Below are positions 7,447-13,992 of a DNA stretch of 35,390 bases, piece by piece. Numbering within the stretch: the stretch's first letter is position 1; each line of letters begins with the position of its first letter. The notes under the pieces are model-generated. The model searched no databases and was not told the origin of the DNA. It saw only the letters and a program-made list of their open reading frames with translations. Location: NCBI GenBank assembly GCA_938049385.1, contig CALIBQ010000028.1, positions 1 to 35,390 of the forward strand, given 5' to 3'. The stretch comes from an uncultured Anaerolineae bacterium. Lineage in GTDB: Bacteria; Chloroflexota; Anaerolineae; JACIWP01. The position numbers and the translations under genes were made by a program.

Positions 7447-8513
7447 AGTTCGATCTCCGAGATGGCGATGCGTGTCAGATCGGCAGTACCCAGGCCGCGC
7501 TCAGCTCCCATGGAGGTGTAGGCCACATCGGCCGGCGTCAGCCCGAACAGCGTGGCGGCGTAGGCGTCCGCGGCCACGATATCCGGGCTGGCGATGACGG
7601 TATTCATCACCCGCACATCGTCCAGGTTCCCACCCGTCGGGCCGTTCGCCACCAGGATGCGGGTGGCGTCTACCACCGTCAGATGGGGCCGCAAGACCGT
7701 GTTCAGGTCCACAATGCACTGGTGCAGGCCGCGGGCGTGAAAGCCGGCGCGGTCCAGCACCAGTCCCATCAGGTTCTTCATGCCCAGGGTCAGGCGGGTG
7801 GAGCCGTGGTCCTTGGCGATGGGGACGTTAATGAGCACATCGGCGTCCAGCGCATCGCCATAGATGCTCCAGCGTTTGATGGCCTGGCCGGCGGGGATGT
7901 CCACCTGGCGGTAGTTGGCTTTGCTCATCACTTCCATCTGGCCGCCGGCGGCCTGGACCGCTGGGCCGATTCTGCTGGTCTCGTAGGCTTTTTGCGGGGT
8001 GCCGGCGAAGGGAAAGTCCATGACGCGCACCCGGCGGGCGCCGGCTTCCAGGCACATCTTCACCAGCGTTGCCACCACCTCGGGGTTCGTGGTGGATGCA
8101 TATTCCGGGCCGTGATAGGCGTTGCAGATGTTGGGCTTGATAATGACCTCATCGCCGGCTTTGACAAAGCGGCCCATGCCGCCCAGCGCGTGTACTGCCT
8201 GGCGGGTGATCTCTTCGGCGGAGGCGCCGCGCACCACCGCCAGGTACGGCAGTGCAGTGGATGGCGCCGGCGCCCTCGTGGGGGAAATGCCCATTGGTGA
8301 TGGGCTGGGCGGAGGTGCGGCCGGCGCGCCAGGGGTGTGCGTGCGGGTTGGCGCGGCGCTGGGTATGGCTGTTGGGGATGGTTCCAGCGTGATGCGGTTC
8401 AGCACGGGGGTAGCCGGCGCGCCGCATGCTTGGAGCAGGGCCGTCCCGGCCAGCCCCAGGCCGGCGCAGGCAACACTGCGGATGAATTTCCTGCGAGATG
8501 TGATATATTTCAC
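7443..8513 (-). CDS. Tat-exported DUF362 lipoprotein
   Basis: This 356-residue protein starts with a twin-arginine signal (SRRKFIRSVACAGLGLAGTALLQACG). A Cys at a lipobox-like position suggests an exported, lipid-anchored protein. A Pro/Thr/Ala-rich linker of about 60 residues follows, then the DUF362 domain: GDEVIIKPNICNAY, STTNPEVVATLVKM, GARRVRVMDFP, LINVPIAKDHGSTRLTLGMKNLMG, TVVDATRILVANGPTGG and IVAADAYAATLFGL. DUF362 proteins occur beside ferredoxin-like proteins; their reaction is not established. The linker would hold the domain away from the membrane. It is first in the operon, downstream of a promoter at 8550-8577, and coupled by a 4-bp overlap to the polyferredoxin gene, which strongly suggests a shared electron-transfer role. 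Confidence 0.88.
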   Translation of the reverse strand: MKYITSRRKFIRSVACAGLGLAGTALLQACGAPATPVLNRITLEPSPTAIPSAAPTRTHTPGAPAAPPPSPSPMGISPTRAPAPSTALPYLAVVRGASAEEITRQAVHALGGMGRFVKAGDEVIIKPNICNAYHGPEYASTTNPEVVATLVKMCLEAGARRVRVMDFPFAGTPQKAYETSRIGPAVQAAGGQMEVMSKANYRQVDIPAGQAIKRWSIYGDALDADVLINVPIAKDHGSTRLTLGMKNLMGLVLDRAGFHARGLHQCIVDLNTVLRPHLTVVDATRILVANGPTGGNLDDVRVMNTVIASPDIVAADAYAATLFGLTPADVAYTSMGAERGLGTADLTRIAISEIEL

Positions 8514-8549
8514 TGTCCACTTCCCTGAAAATTATGGTATCCAGGATAA

Positions 8550-8577
8550 ATTATAGCATACCTGGCCAGAGGGGCAA
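8550..8577 (-). promoter_or_regulatory. Sigma70-type promoter of the DUF362-polyferredoxin operon
   Basis: On the minus strand TTGCCC (8577-8572), a 16-base spacer and a perfect TATAAT (8555-8550) preceded by TGC (extended -10) lie 37 bases upstream of the DUF362 start. This would drive the five-gene operon down to 3704. Confidence 0.7.
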
Positions 8578-8600
8578 CCATGCCCAAGTGTGCCTGGCGG

Positions 8601-8744
8601 TTTATGGAATTTCTTTTATTTCCGCAACCGTCTTGGAGTCGGGTGGTACATCATGATGATCGGAGGATGCTGTCTCCATCCCGCACCTCGCCTGGCGCTG
8701 AAGCACCAGGCTCATGGTGCCAAGCCCCGCCGGGGCTTCGCTCC
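8601..8744 (+). repeat. Dispersed structured repeat family 1 (copy E)
   Basis: This element of about 144 bp is repeated on the opposite strand at 33657-33806 with high similarity along its length. It contains two consecutive hairpins: a 22-base near-palindrome at 8690-8711 (GCCTGG...CCAGGC), identical to the other copy, and AAGCCCC-GCC-GGGGCTT (8721-8737). The other copy differs in the loop of the second hairpin but keeps the stem. It is non-coding and abuts a response-regulator fragment. It fills much of the 370-bp gap between DUF362 and the Fe-S gene. Confidence 0.75.
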
Positions 8745-8745
8745 A

Positions 8746-8880
8746 TACGTTGGCTATGCGGATGACCGTCTGGCCGCGGAGGAAGTGGCGGCCGGCCAGG
8801 CGGCCTTCCTTTCCAAACCGTTCACGACCGCCCAACTGGCGCGCAAGGTGCGCGCAGTGCTGGACGGCAGGCTGTCATGA
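8746..8880 (+). pseudogene. C-terminal fragment of a response-regulator receiver domain
   Basis: About 42 residues in an open frame (GYADDRLAAEEVAAG, then AAFLSKPFTTAQLARKVRAVLDG) match the end of CheY-like receiver domains, including the conserved Lys-Pro of the SKPF motif. The N-terminal two thirds, with the phospho-accepting Asp, are absent. Upstream sequence in the same frame is repeat copy E, so the gene was cut at its 5' side next to the repeat. It stops at 8880, one base before the convergent Fe-S gene. It is not expected to be functional. Confidence 0.7.
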
Positions 8881-8881
8881 A

Positions 8882-9448
8882 TCAGCCGGCCGGGCCGCCC
8901 AGCAGTTCCGCCAGCCGGCGGTGGGCCTCGGCGTGGGCAGGCTCATGCATTGGGGGACATTCCTGCAGGGTACGCCGTCCCTGCAGGAGTGCTACCGCAA
9001 AGGCCATGCAGGTCGCCTCGCCGCACTGCTTGCAGTTGCTCTGCGGCAGTAAGCGGTAAATGTCGAGGGGCCCGAGCATGGATTTCGGCTGATAGGACGG
9101 CGTGATGGTGTGCCGGCGCTCCCATGTTTCGAGGCACAGCTCCCGGAACCATTCCAGTTGGGCGACGGCATCCTCCACGCCGTCCACCTTAGCGAAAATG
9201 GCGGTGCGCGGGTAAAAGGTCAGGAGACGTTCCCCCCGCCGCACTGTCACCGCGTTGGCCCCGGGGTTAAACGAGATGTAGGGGTACACGGCGTTCAAAT
9301 AGGGGAAGATGACCGAGATGTCGTCGGACAGCTCAACGATGATGCGGTTTTTTCTGGGGTCCGCGATGCAATCCAGCACGTGCGTGATGGAATAGGACGT
9401 CCAGCGGAAGACGGGTTCTTCGGGTGCGTCATTCGGGTCTGGAATCAT
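8882..9448 (-). CDS. Small (Fe-S)-binding protein with CFeSP-like cluster motif
   Basis: This 188-residue cytoplasmic protein has an N-terminal alpha/beta domain (residues about 10-125) that I do not recognise. The C-terminal segment contains SNCKQCGEATCMAFAVALLQGRRTLQECPP. The C-x2-C-x4-C-x16-C spacing is that of the 4Fe-4S domain of the gamma subunit of acetyl-CoA decarbonylase/synthase and the corrinoid Fe-S protein. The corrinoid-binding barrel of that subunit is absent. The start at 9448 has AGGAG eight bases upstream, and the ATG lies within the last codons of malQ (20-bp overlap), so the two are translationally linked. Similar short proteins with this motif occur in anaerobes; role unknown. 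A part in C1 metabolism with cooC and acsE is an inference. Confidence 0.75.
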   Translation of the reverse strand: MIPDPNDAPEEPVFRWTSYSITHVLDCIADPRKNRIIVELSDDISVIFPYLNAVYPYISFNPGANAVTVRRGERLLTFYPRTAIFAKVDGVEDAVAQLEWFRELCLETWERRHTITPSYQPKSMLGPLDIYRLLPQSNCKQCGEATCMAFAVALLQGRRTLQECPPMHEPAHAEAHRRLAELLGGPAG

Positions 9449-10976
9449 ACATTTTCTCCTGGAGCGGCGGTTTGGTTTCCGCCGGCGCGTATCTGCCGTA
9501 GTCCAGCGCCAGTTGTCGCAGGCGGCCGGCGATGGCCTCGGTGAGCGCGCCGGCCGGACAGCGCCAGGCCCAGTTGCCATAGGGCCGGCCGGGCAGGTTC
9601 ATGCGCGCCTCGCTTCCCAATCCCAGCACATCCTGAACGGGCACTACCGCCATTTCCGCGATAGAGAGCATGGCCAGCCGGATCATGTCCCAGTGAATTT
9701 CCTCGCCGTCTGAACCCAGGTAGCGGCAGACGTAGGCGCGCTCCGCGGAGGGAATCTTAGCGAACCAGCCGGCGGTGGTGTCGTTGTCGTGCGTGCCGGT
9801 GTAGACCACACAGCGCGGTGAAGTGTAATTGTGCGGGAGATACGGATTATTCGGTCCACTGCCGAAGGCGAACTGCAGGATTTTCATGCCGGGGAATCCG
9901 CAGGCGTCGCGCATCTGCTCCACTGCCGGCGTGATAAGGCCCAGGTCCTCGGCGATGACCGGCAGTGTTCCGATTTGGGCCTGGAGGGTCTCGAAAAATG
10001 TCAGGCCGGGCCCAGGCACCCAGCGGCCGTTGGTGGCGGTTTCCTCCTCCGCCGGCACCTCCCAATACGCCTCAAACCCTCGAAAGTGGTCGATGCGCAC
10101 CATATCTACCAGCTCAAGCGTTTTGCGCACCCGCTGGACCCACCATGCATAGCCATCCTCGGCCATACGGTCCCAGCGGTAGAGCGGATTGCCCCAGCGC
10201 TGGCCGGTCGGGCTGAAGTAGTCGGGCGGCACGCCGGCCACTACGGTGGGCTGGCCGGCCTCGTCGAGGGAGAAAAGCTCCGGATGCGCCCAGACATCGG
10301 CGGAGTTGTGGGCGACGAAAATAGGGATGTCGCCGATGATGCGTACACCATGCCCATTGGCATACTCTCGCAGAGCCTTCCACTGGCGGAAAAAGATGAA
10401 CTGGATGAATTGATGGATGCGGATAGCGCCCTGGAGGTCCTGTCGGGCGCGCTGGAGCGCGGCCGGCCGGCGCTGTGCCAGCTCCGGCGCCCAATCGGTC
10501 CATGGGGCGCCGTTGTGAGCTTCCTTCAGCGCCATAAACAGGGCGTAGTCTTCCAGCCAGCCGGCCTCCTCGCGACACCAGGCCTCGAACTCCTGGAATA
10601 GGGGCGAGGGCTTTTCGAGGAAAAAGCACGCCGCCTGCCGCAGGACGGTGTTCTTCCAATGCTCCACAGCGCTATAATCTACCCTGCCCTCCGGAAACGC
10701 CGGCGCCTGCTCCAATATTTCTCGGTCGAGCAGGCCGTCCTGCACGAGAAGCTCGGGCGAGATAAGCAGGGGATTGCCGGCGAAGGCTGAGAAGCACTGA
10801 TAGGGAGAATCGCCGAAGCCGGTCGGTCCCAGCGGCAGGATTTGCCAGAGCGTCTGGCCGGCGGCCTGAAGAAAGTCCACGAAGCGGTGGGCTTCGGGAC
10901 CCAGGTCACCGATGCCGAACCTCCCCGGCAGGGAAGTGGGATGGAGCAGTAGTCCGCTGGCTCTGGCGGTATGCAT
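9429..10976 (-). CDS. malQ: 4-alpha-glucanotransferase (amylomaltase)
   Basis: This 515-residue cytoplasmic glycoside hydrolase family 77 enzyme transfers alpha-1,4-glucan segments between maltodextrins or onto glucose, in glycogen/maltodextrin metabolism. The N-terminus has the typical GLLLHPTSLPGRFGIGDLG, and QILPLGPTGFGDSPYQ and SAFAGNPLLISPE follow. Conserved active-site regions are DIPIFVAHNSADVWAHPELF, the nucleophile Asp in MVRIDHFRGFEAYWEVPA, the acid/base Glu in VIAEDLG and the third carboxylate in YTGTHDNDTT. Length is normal. The start at 10976 is chosen because GGAGGA lies eight bases upstream and the family begins with this segment, although the frame is open 56 codons farther. 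It is followed by the overlapping Fe-S gene. Confidence 0.96.
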   Translation of the reverse strand: MHTARASGLLLHPTSLPGRFGIGDLGPEAHRFVDFLQAAGQTLWQILPLGPTGFGDSPYQCFSAFAGNPLLISPELLVQDGLLDREILEQAPAFPEGRVDYSAVEHWKNTVLRQAACFFLEKPSPLFQEFEAWCREEAGWLEDYALFMALKEAHNGAPWTDWAPELAQRRPAALQRARQDLQGAIRIHQFIQFIFFRQWKALREYANGHGVRIIGDIPIFVAHNSADVWAHPELFSLDEAGQPTVVAGVPPDYFSPTGQRWGNPLYRWDRMAEDGYAWWVQRVRKTLELVDMVRIDHFRGFEAYWEVPAEEETATNGRWVPGPGLTFFETLQAQIGTLPVIAEDLGLITPAVEQMRDACGFPGMKILQFAFGSGPNNPYLPHNYTSPRCVVYTGTHDNDTTAGWFAKIPSAERAYVCRYLGSDGEEIHWDMIRLAMLSIAEMAVVPVQDVLGLGSEARMNLPGRPYGNWAWRCPAGALTEAIAGRLRQLALDYGRYAPAETKPPLQEKMYDSRPE

Positions 10977-11006
10977 TCTGTTCCTCCTGGGCAGAATCAA
11001 GGTTGT

Positions 11007-11063
11007 AGAGCGCGCCGGCCGGCGCTCTGGCAAGATTATACCATTCGGCGGGGAGGATGGAAA
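11007..11063 (-). promoter_or_regulatory. malQ promoter region with palindrome in the leader
   Basis: On the minus strand TTTCCA (11063-11058), a 17-base spacer and TATAAT (11040-11035) preceded by TGG form a likely promoter. A GC-rich inverted repeat, AGAGCGC (11007-11013) with GCGCTCT (11022-11028), lies just downstream of the start point and could be an operator. Nothing else supports regulation. Confidence 0.5.
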
Positions 11064-11147
11064 TTTACGGGTGCTGAGGATATTGACAGGGTCCAACGGA
11101 TGCTGTCGTGGCTTCCGCCGCCTAACCATATGAGGTGGCGCCAATTA

Positions 11148-11156
11148 TGCTATAAT
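11148..11156 (+). promoter_or_regulatory. Extended -10 promoter of the lysine dehydrogenase-like gene
   Basis: TGC-TATAAT (11148-11156) is a perfect extended -10 element, 43 bases before the ATG at 11199. No good -35 box stands at the usual distance, which is acceptable for extended -10 promoters. Confidence 0.55.
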
Positions 11157-11198
11157 ACCTCGCGCTCGCACTTTACACTGTCACGGAGGGGAGTTCCT

Positions 11199-12371
11199 AT
11201 GGGGTACTGTTATCTGGTTCTGGGGGCCGGCATGCAGGGCACGGCGGCGGCGTTTGACCTGGCTGTGCGCGGGGAGGCGGACGAAATCACACTGGCGGAT
11301 AGAGATATCGGCATCGCGCAGGCTTCTGCCGCACGGGTCAACCGCCTGGCCGGCCGACAGGTGGCGCGCGCCGCGACACTGGATGTGGCCGATGAGCAGG
11401 CACTCATGCAGGCCATGGCCGGCTACACGGTTGCGCTCAGCGCCGTACCCTACCACTTCAACCTGGGCATCACACGGGCCGCCATCGCCGCCGGCACCAG
11501 CCTGTGCGACCTGGGCGGCAATACCGATATTGTGCTCCAGCAGTTGGCGATGGATGAGGAAGCCCGGCGGGCCGGCGTAACCATCCTGCCGGACTGCGGC
11601 TTTATGCCTGGCATGGGCAATGTGCTCATCGCACACGGCATCCGGCTGTTGGACCGCTGTGAGCGGGTGGATTCCTGGGATGGTGGACTGCCGGTGCATC
11701 CGCGCGGGCCGTTTCGTTATAAGCTGGTGTTCAGCATTGAGGGGCTGATCAACGAATATGCCGGCGACTGCGTGGTCCTGCGGGGTGGTCGGCGCACGCG
11801 GGTCCCATGCCTGACCGAACTGGAGGAAATCGAGTTCCCACCACCAGTGGGAAAAGCTGAGGCGTTTATTACTGGTGGAGGGATTTCCACCCTGCCGTGG
11901 ACGTTTGAGGGCCGGGTTCAGCACATGCAGAACAAGACTGTGCGCTACCCTGGCCACTGCCAAATGTTCGCCGCCTATCGCGAGCTGGGACTGTTCAGTG
12001 AGGAACCCATCGAGTTCCAGGGACAGCACATTGTGCCGCGGCAATTGTTGTTCGCTATGCTGAGACCGCTGATTGACTTCCCGGATGACCCCGAAGACCT
12101 GGTGGTGATGCGGGTGCGGTGCAGTGGGGAAAGGGCCGGCCGGCGCGCCGCGGTAACCTTTGAGCTGATGGAGTTCTATGACCCGGTGACAGGGTTTACC
12201 GCCATGGAGCGCGCCACCGGTTTTCCGGCCGCGCTGGCGATGACGCTGATCGCGCGCGGCAAGATCGCCCCTGGTGCCAGGCCGGCGGAAGTCGCTGTCC
12301 CGACGGAGGACTTTCTGGCGGGCCTGGCGGAGCGAGGGATACGCGTGCAGGAACGCTGGGAGATGGATTAA
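11199..12371 (+). CDS. Saccharopine dehydrogenase-family oxidoreductase (L-lysine 6-dehydrogenase-like)
   Basis: This 390-residue cytoplasmic NAD(P)-dependent oxidoreductase begins with a Rossmann nucleotide-binding motif (YLVLGAGMQGTAAAFDLA, GxGxxG at residues 8-13), then the acidic ADRD end of beta-2. SAVPYHFNLGITRAAIAAGTSLCDLGGN is the family's second conserved block. GVTILPDCGFMPGMGNVLIAHGI and VDSWDGGLPVHPRGPFRYKLVFSIEGLINEY are typical of lysine 6-dehydrogenase and close relatives, which deaminate L-lysine at the 6-amino group. The length agrees. Start 11199 follows GGAGGGGAG, and the open frame upstream lacks the family. A promoter lies at 11148-11156. No lysine-pathway neighbour is present, so the substrate stays an inference. 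Confidence 0.8.
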   Translation: MGYCYLVLGAGMQGTAAAFDLAVRGEADEITLADRDIGIAQASAARVNRLAGRQVARAATLDVADEQALMQAMAGYTVALSAVPYHFNLGITRAAIAAGTSLCDLGGNTDIVLQQLAMDEEARRAGVTILPDCGFMPGMGNVLIAHGIRLLDRCERVDSWDGGLPVHPRGPFRYKLVFSIEGLINEYAGDCVVLRGGRRTRVPCLTELEEIEFPPPVGKAEAFITGGGISTLPWTFEGRVQHMQNKTVRYPGHCQMFAAYRELGLFSEEPIEFQGQHIVPRQLLFAMLRPLIDFPDDPEDLVVMRVRCSGERAGRRAAVTFELMEFYDPVTGFTAMERATGFPAALAMTLIARGKIAPGARPAEVAVPTEDFLAGLAERGIRVQERWEMD

Positions 12372-12372
12372 G

Positions 12373-12500
12373 CCGGCGTCCAGGTTGATATCAAAGGCGC
12401 GATGGGCCAGGGGCAGGTTGCGCACCCCAAGGATGACGCAGTGAGCGGCGCATTCCATCAGGGTGTGAGGCGACAGCCGCCTTGGCTGTGCTGAGGTGTC
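12373..12500 (-). other. Possible decayed coding remnant, no family recognised
   Basis: On the minus strand a short open stretch reads RLSPHTLMECAAHCVILG and then VRNLPLAHRAFDINLDAG. Its third codon positions are strongly G/C-rich, as in the true genes here, and it looks protein-like. It has no start, ribosome-binding site or sensible end, and it runs straight into the antisense of the dehydrogenase gene. It may be the tail of a lost gene. The rest of the 254-bp gap holds the promoter at 12533-12560. Confidence 0.25.
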
Positions 12501-12532
12501 CTTAAGTGTTACCGCGCAAGCGAAATGAACGT

Positions 12533-12560
12533 TTGACAAGGTGCAGGATTGTGGTATACT
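12533..12560 (+). promoter_or_regulatory. Sigma70-type promoter of the molybdenum hydroxylase operon
   Basis: A perfect TTGACA (12533-12538), 16-base spacer and TATACT (12555-12560) stand 65 bases before the first gene. The short leader shows no riboswitch-like fold that I can identify. Confidence 0.8.
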
Positions 12561-12625
12561 AAAAACGCTCCATAGGGTGTTGTATTTGCCAGGGTAGCCT
12601 CACATTCTGGAAAGGAGGGCCGTCC

Positions 12626-13501
12626 TTGAGCATCAAGCATTTCGATTATGTGCGAGCCTCATCCTGTGCGGAAGCGGTTGCGCTTCTCAGTGACCCCACC
12701 CACATCTCCAGACCGCTGGCCGGCGGTACAGACCTCATGGTCCTGCGCCATAAAGGCGAGGTGCAGTGGGACCGCCTGGTGGACATCAGCCAAGTCCCCG
12801 AGATGCGAACCATCGTTCAGCAGGGTGAAGCCATTGTGGTGGGGGCGGCGGTAACCCATGCGGAAATCGTGGAACATCCCCTGATTCAACGCTATCTTCC
12901 TCTCCTAGCCGACGCCTGTCATTCCATCGGTTCCCCGCAGATTCGCAATCGCGGTACCATCGGCGGCAATGTGGCCAACGCCGCGGCATGCGCGGACACC
13001 CTGCCGGCGCTGGTCTGCTTGGATGCGGTTGCGCGCATCGTTACCAAGGATGGGGAGATGGCTGTGCCGGTGAAGGATGTGGTGGTGGGCCCCAACCGCA
13101 CGAGCCTGCCGGCGGCTAGCGTCATTCGCGATTTTGTCATCCCCATCCCGCCGGCGCAGGCCCGCATGGCCTTCTTTAAGATTGGCCGGCGGCAGGTGCA
13201 GTCCATCTCGCGCCTGAGCCTAGCCTGTCTGGGCTGGCTGGATGCAGATGGCCGCGTGGCGGAGGTGCGCATTGTGCCTGGCGCCTGCACACCGCAGACC
13301 CAGCGGTTCGACCAGGCGGAAGCGGTGATGCTGGGGCAAGTGCCGACCGAGGAGCTGGTGCGGAAGGCTGGTCAGGCCGGCGCGGTACAGATGATCGCCA
13401 TCACCGGCCGGCGCTGGTCCACGCCGTACAAGGAGCTGGCACTGCCGGCGCTCATCGAGCGGGCACTGCGCAAAGTGTTCGGACTGCCGGAGGTGAGATA
13501 A
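12626..13501 (+). CDS. FAD-binding medium subunit of a xanthine dehydrogenase-family hydroxylase
   Basis: This 291-residue subunit of a cytoplasmic molybdenum hydroxylase carries electrons from the 2Fe-2S clusters to FAD and an acceptor. Residues about 1-175 form the FAD-binding domain with AGGTDLMVLRHKG near 33-45 and the second FAD loop TIGGNVANAAACADTLPAL near 111-129. The C-terminal CO-dehydrogenase-flavoprotein domain follows (SISRLSLACLG, VRIVPGACTP). The start codon is TTG, supported by AAAGGAGGG eight bases upstream. The stop overlaps the next start by one base (TAATG), so the three subunits are coupled. No 4Fe-4S insertion like that of 4-hydroxybenzoyl-CoA reductase is seen. Substrate unknown. 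Confidence 0.92.
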   Translation: MSIKHFDYVRASSCAEAVALLSDPTHISRPLAGGTDLMVLRHKGEVQWDRLVDISQVPEMRTIVQQGEAIVVGAAVTHAEIVEHPLIQRYLPLLADACHSIGSPQIRNRGTIGGNVANAAACADTLPALVCLDAVARIVTKDGEMAVPVKDVVVGPNRTSLPAASVIRDFVIPIPPAQARMAFFKIGRRQVQSISRLSLACLGWLDADGRVAEVRIVPGACTPQTQRFDQAEAVMLGQVPTEELVRKAGQAGAVQMIAITGRRWSTPYKELALPALIERALRKVFGLPEVR

Positions 13502-13992
13502 TGGAGATTCGTTTTACGCTGAACGGCAAACCCACCGCGGTGGATGTCCCTCCGGATATTACCCTTCTACGTTTGTTGAGGGATTATCTGGACATGACGG
13601 GGACGAAATGCGGATGTGAGATCGGGGAGTGCGGCGCTTGCTCTGTCATTCTGGATGGGGAAGTGGTCAATTCCTGTCTGGTGTTGGCGCCGCAGGTGGA
13701 AGGCCGGCGGGTGGTCACCATCGAGGGTATTCGCGGGCCGGACGGCGGCCCTAACGATTTGCAGGAGGCGTTTATCGAGGCCGGCGCTATCCAATGCGGC
13801 TTCTGCACGCCAGGTATGGTGGTGGCGGCCACGGTGTTACTGCGCAAGCACGGCTATCCCACTCGCGAACAGATTATCGAGGGCATCTCGGGTAACCTGT
13901 GCCGATGTACCGGCTATCAGCAGATTGTGGAAGCCATTCAGATGACGGTACTGCGGCGGGGCGGCCTTCCCGAGAAGGAGGAGCATGCATGA
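13501..13992 (+). CDS. 2Fe-2S small subunit of the molybdenum hydroxylase
   Basis: This 163-residue subunit has two 2Fe-2S clusters that move electrons from the molybdenum site to FAD. The plant-type ferredoxin domain holds CGCEIGECGACSVILDG near residues 38-54 with a fourth Cys in NSCLVLAP. The all-alpha domain holds CGFCTPGM near 100-107 and LCRCTGYQ near 132-139. All eight cluster Cys residues are present. The length is typical of CoxS/HcrC-type subunits. It overlaps the FAD gene by one base and the large subunit by 4 bp (ATGA). Confidence 0.95.
   Translation: MEIRFTLNGKPTAVDVPPDITLLRLLRDYLDMTGTKCGCEIGECGACSVILDGEVVNSCLVLAPQVEGRRVVTIEGIRGPDGGPNDLQEAFIEAGAIQCGFCTPGMVVAATVLLRKHGYPTREQIIEGISGNLCRCTGYQQIVEAIQMTVLRRGGLPEKEEHA

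Noticed and set aside
8590-8880. A 96-residue protein covering the repeat and receiver fragment
   Set aside because: Its first half is the translation of a dispersed repeat and only the last about 42 residues resemble a protein family, so I list a repeat and a pseudogene fragment.
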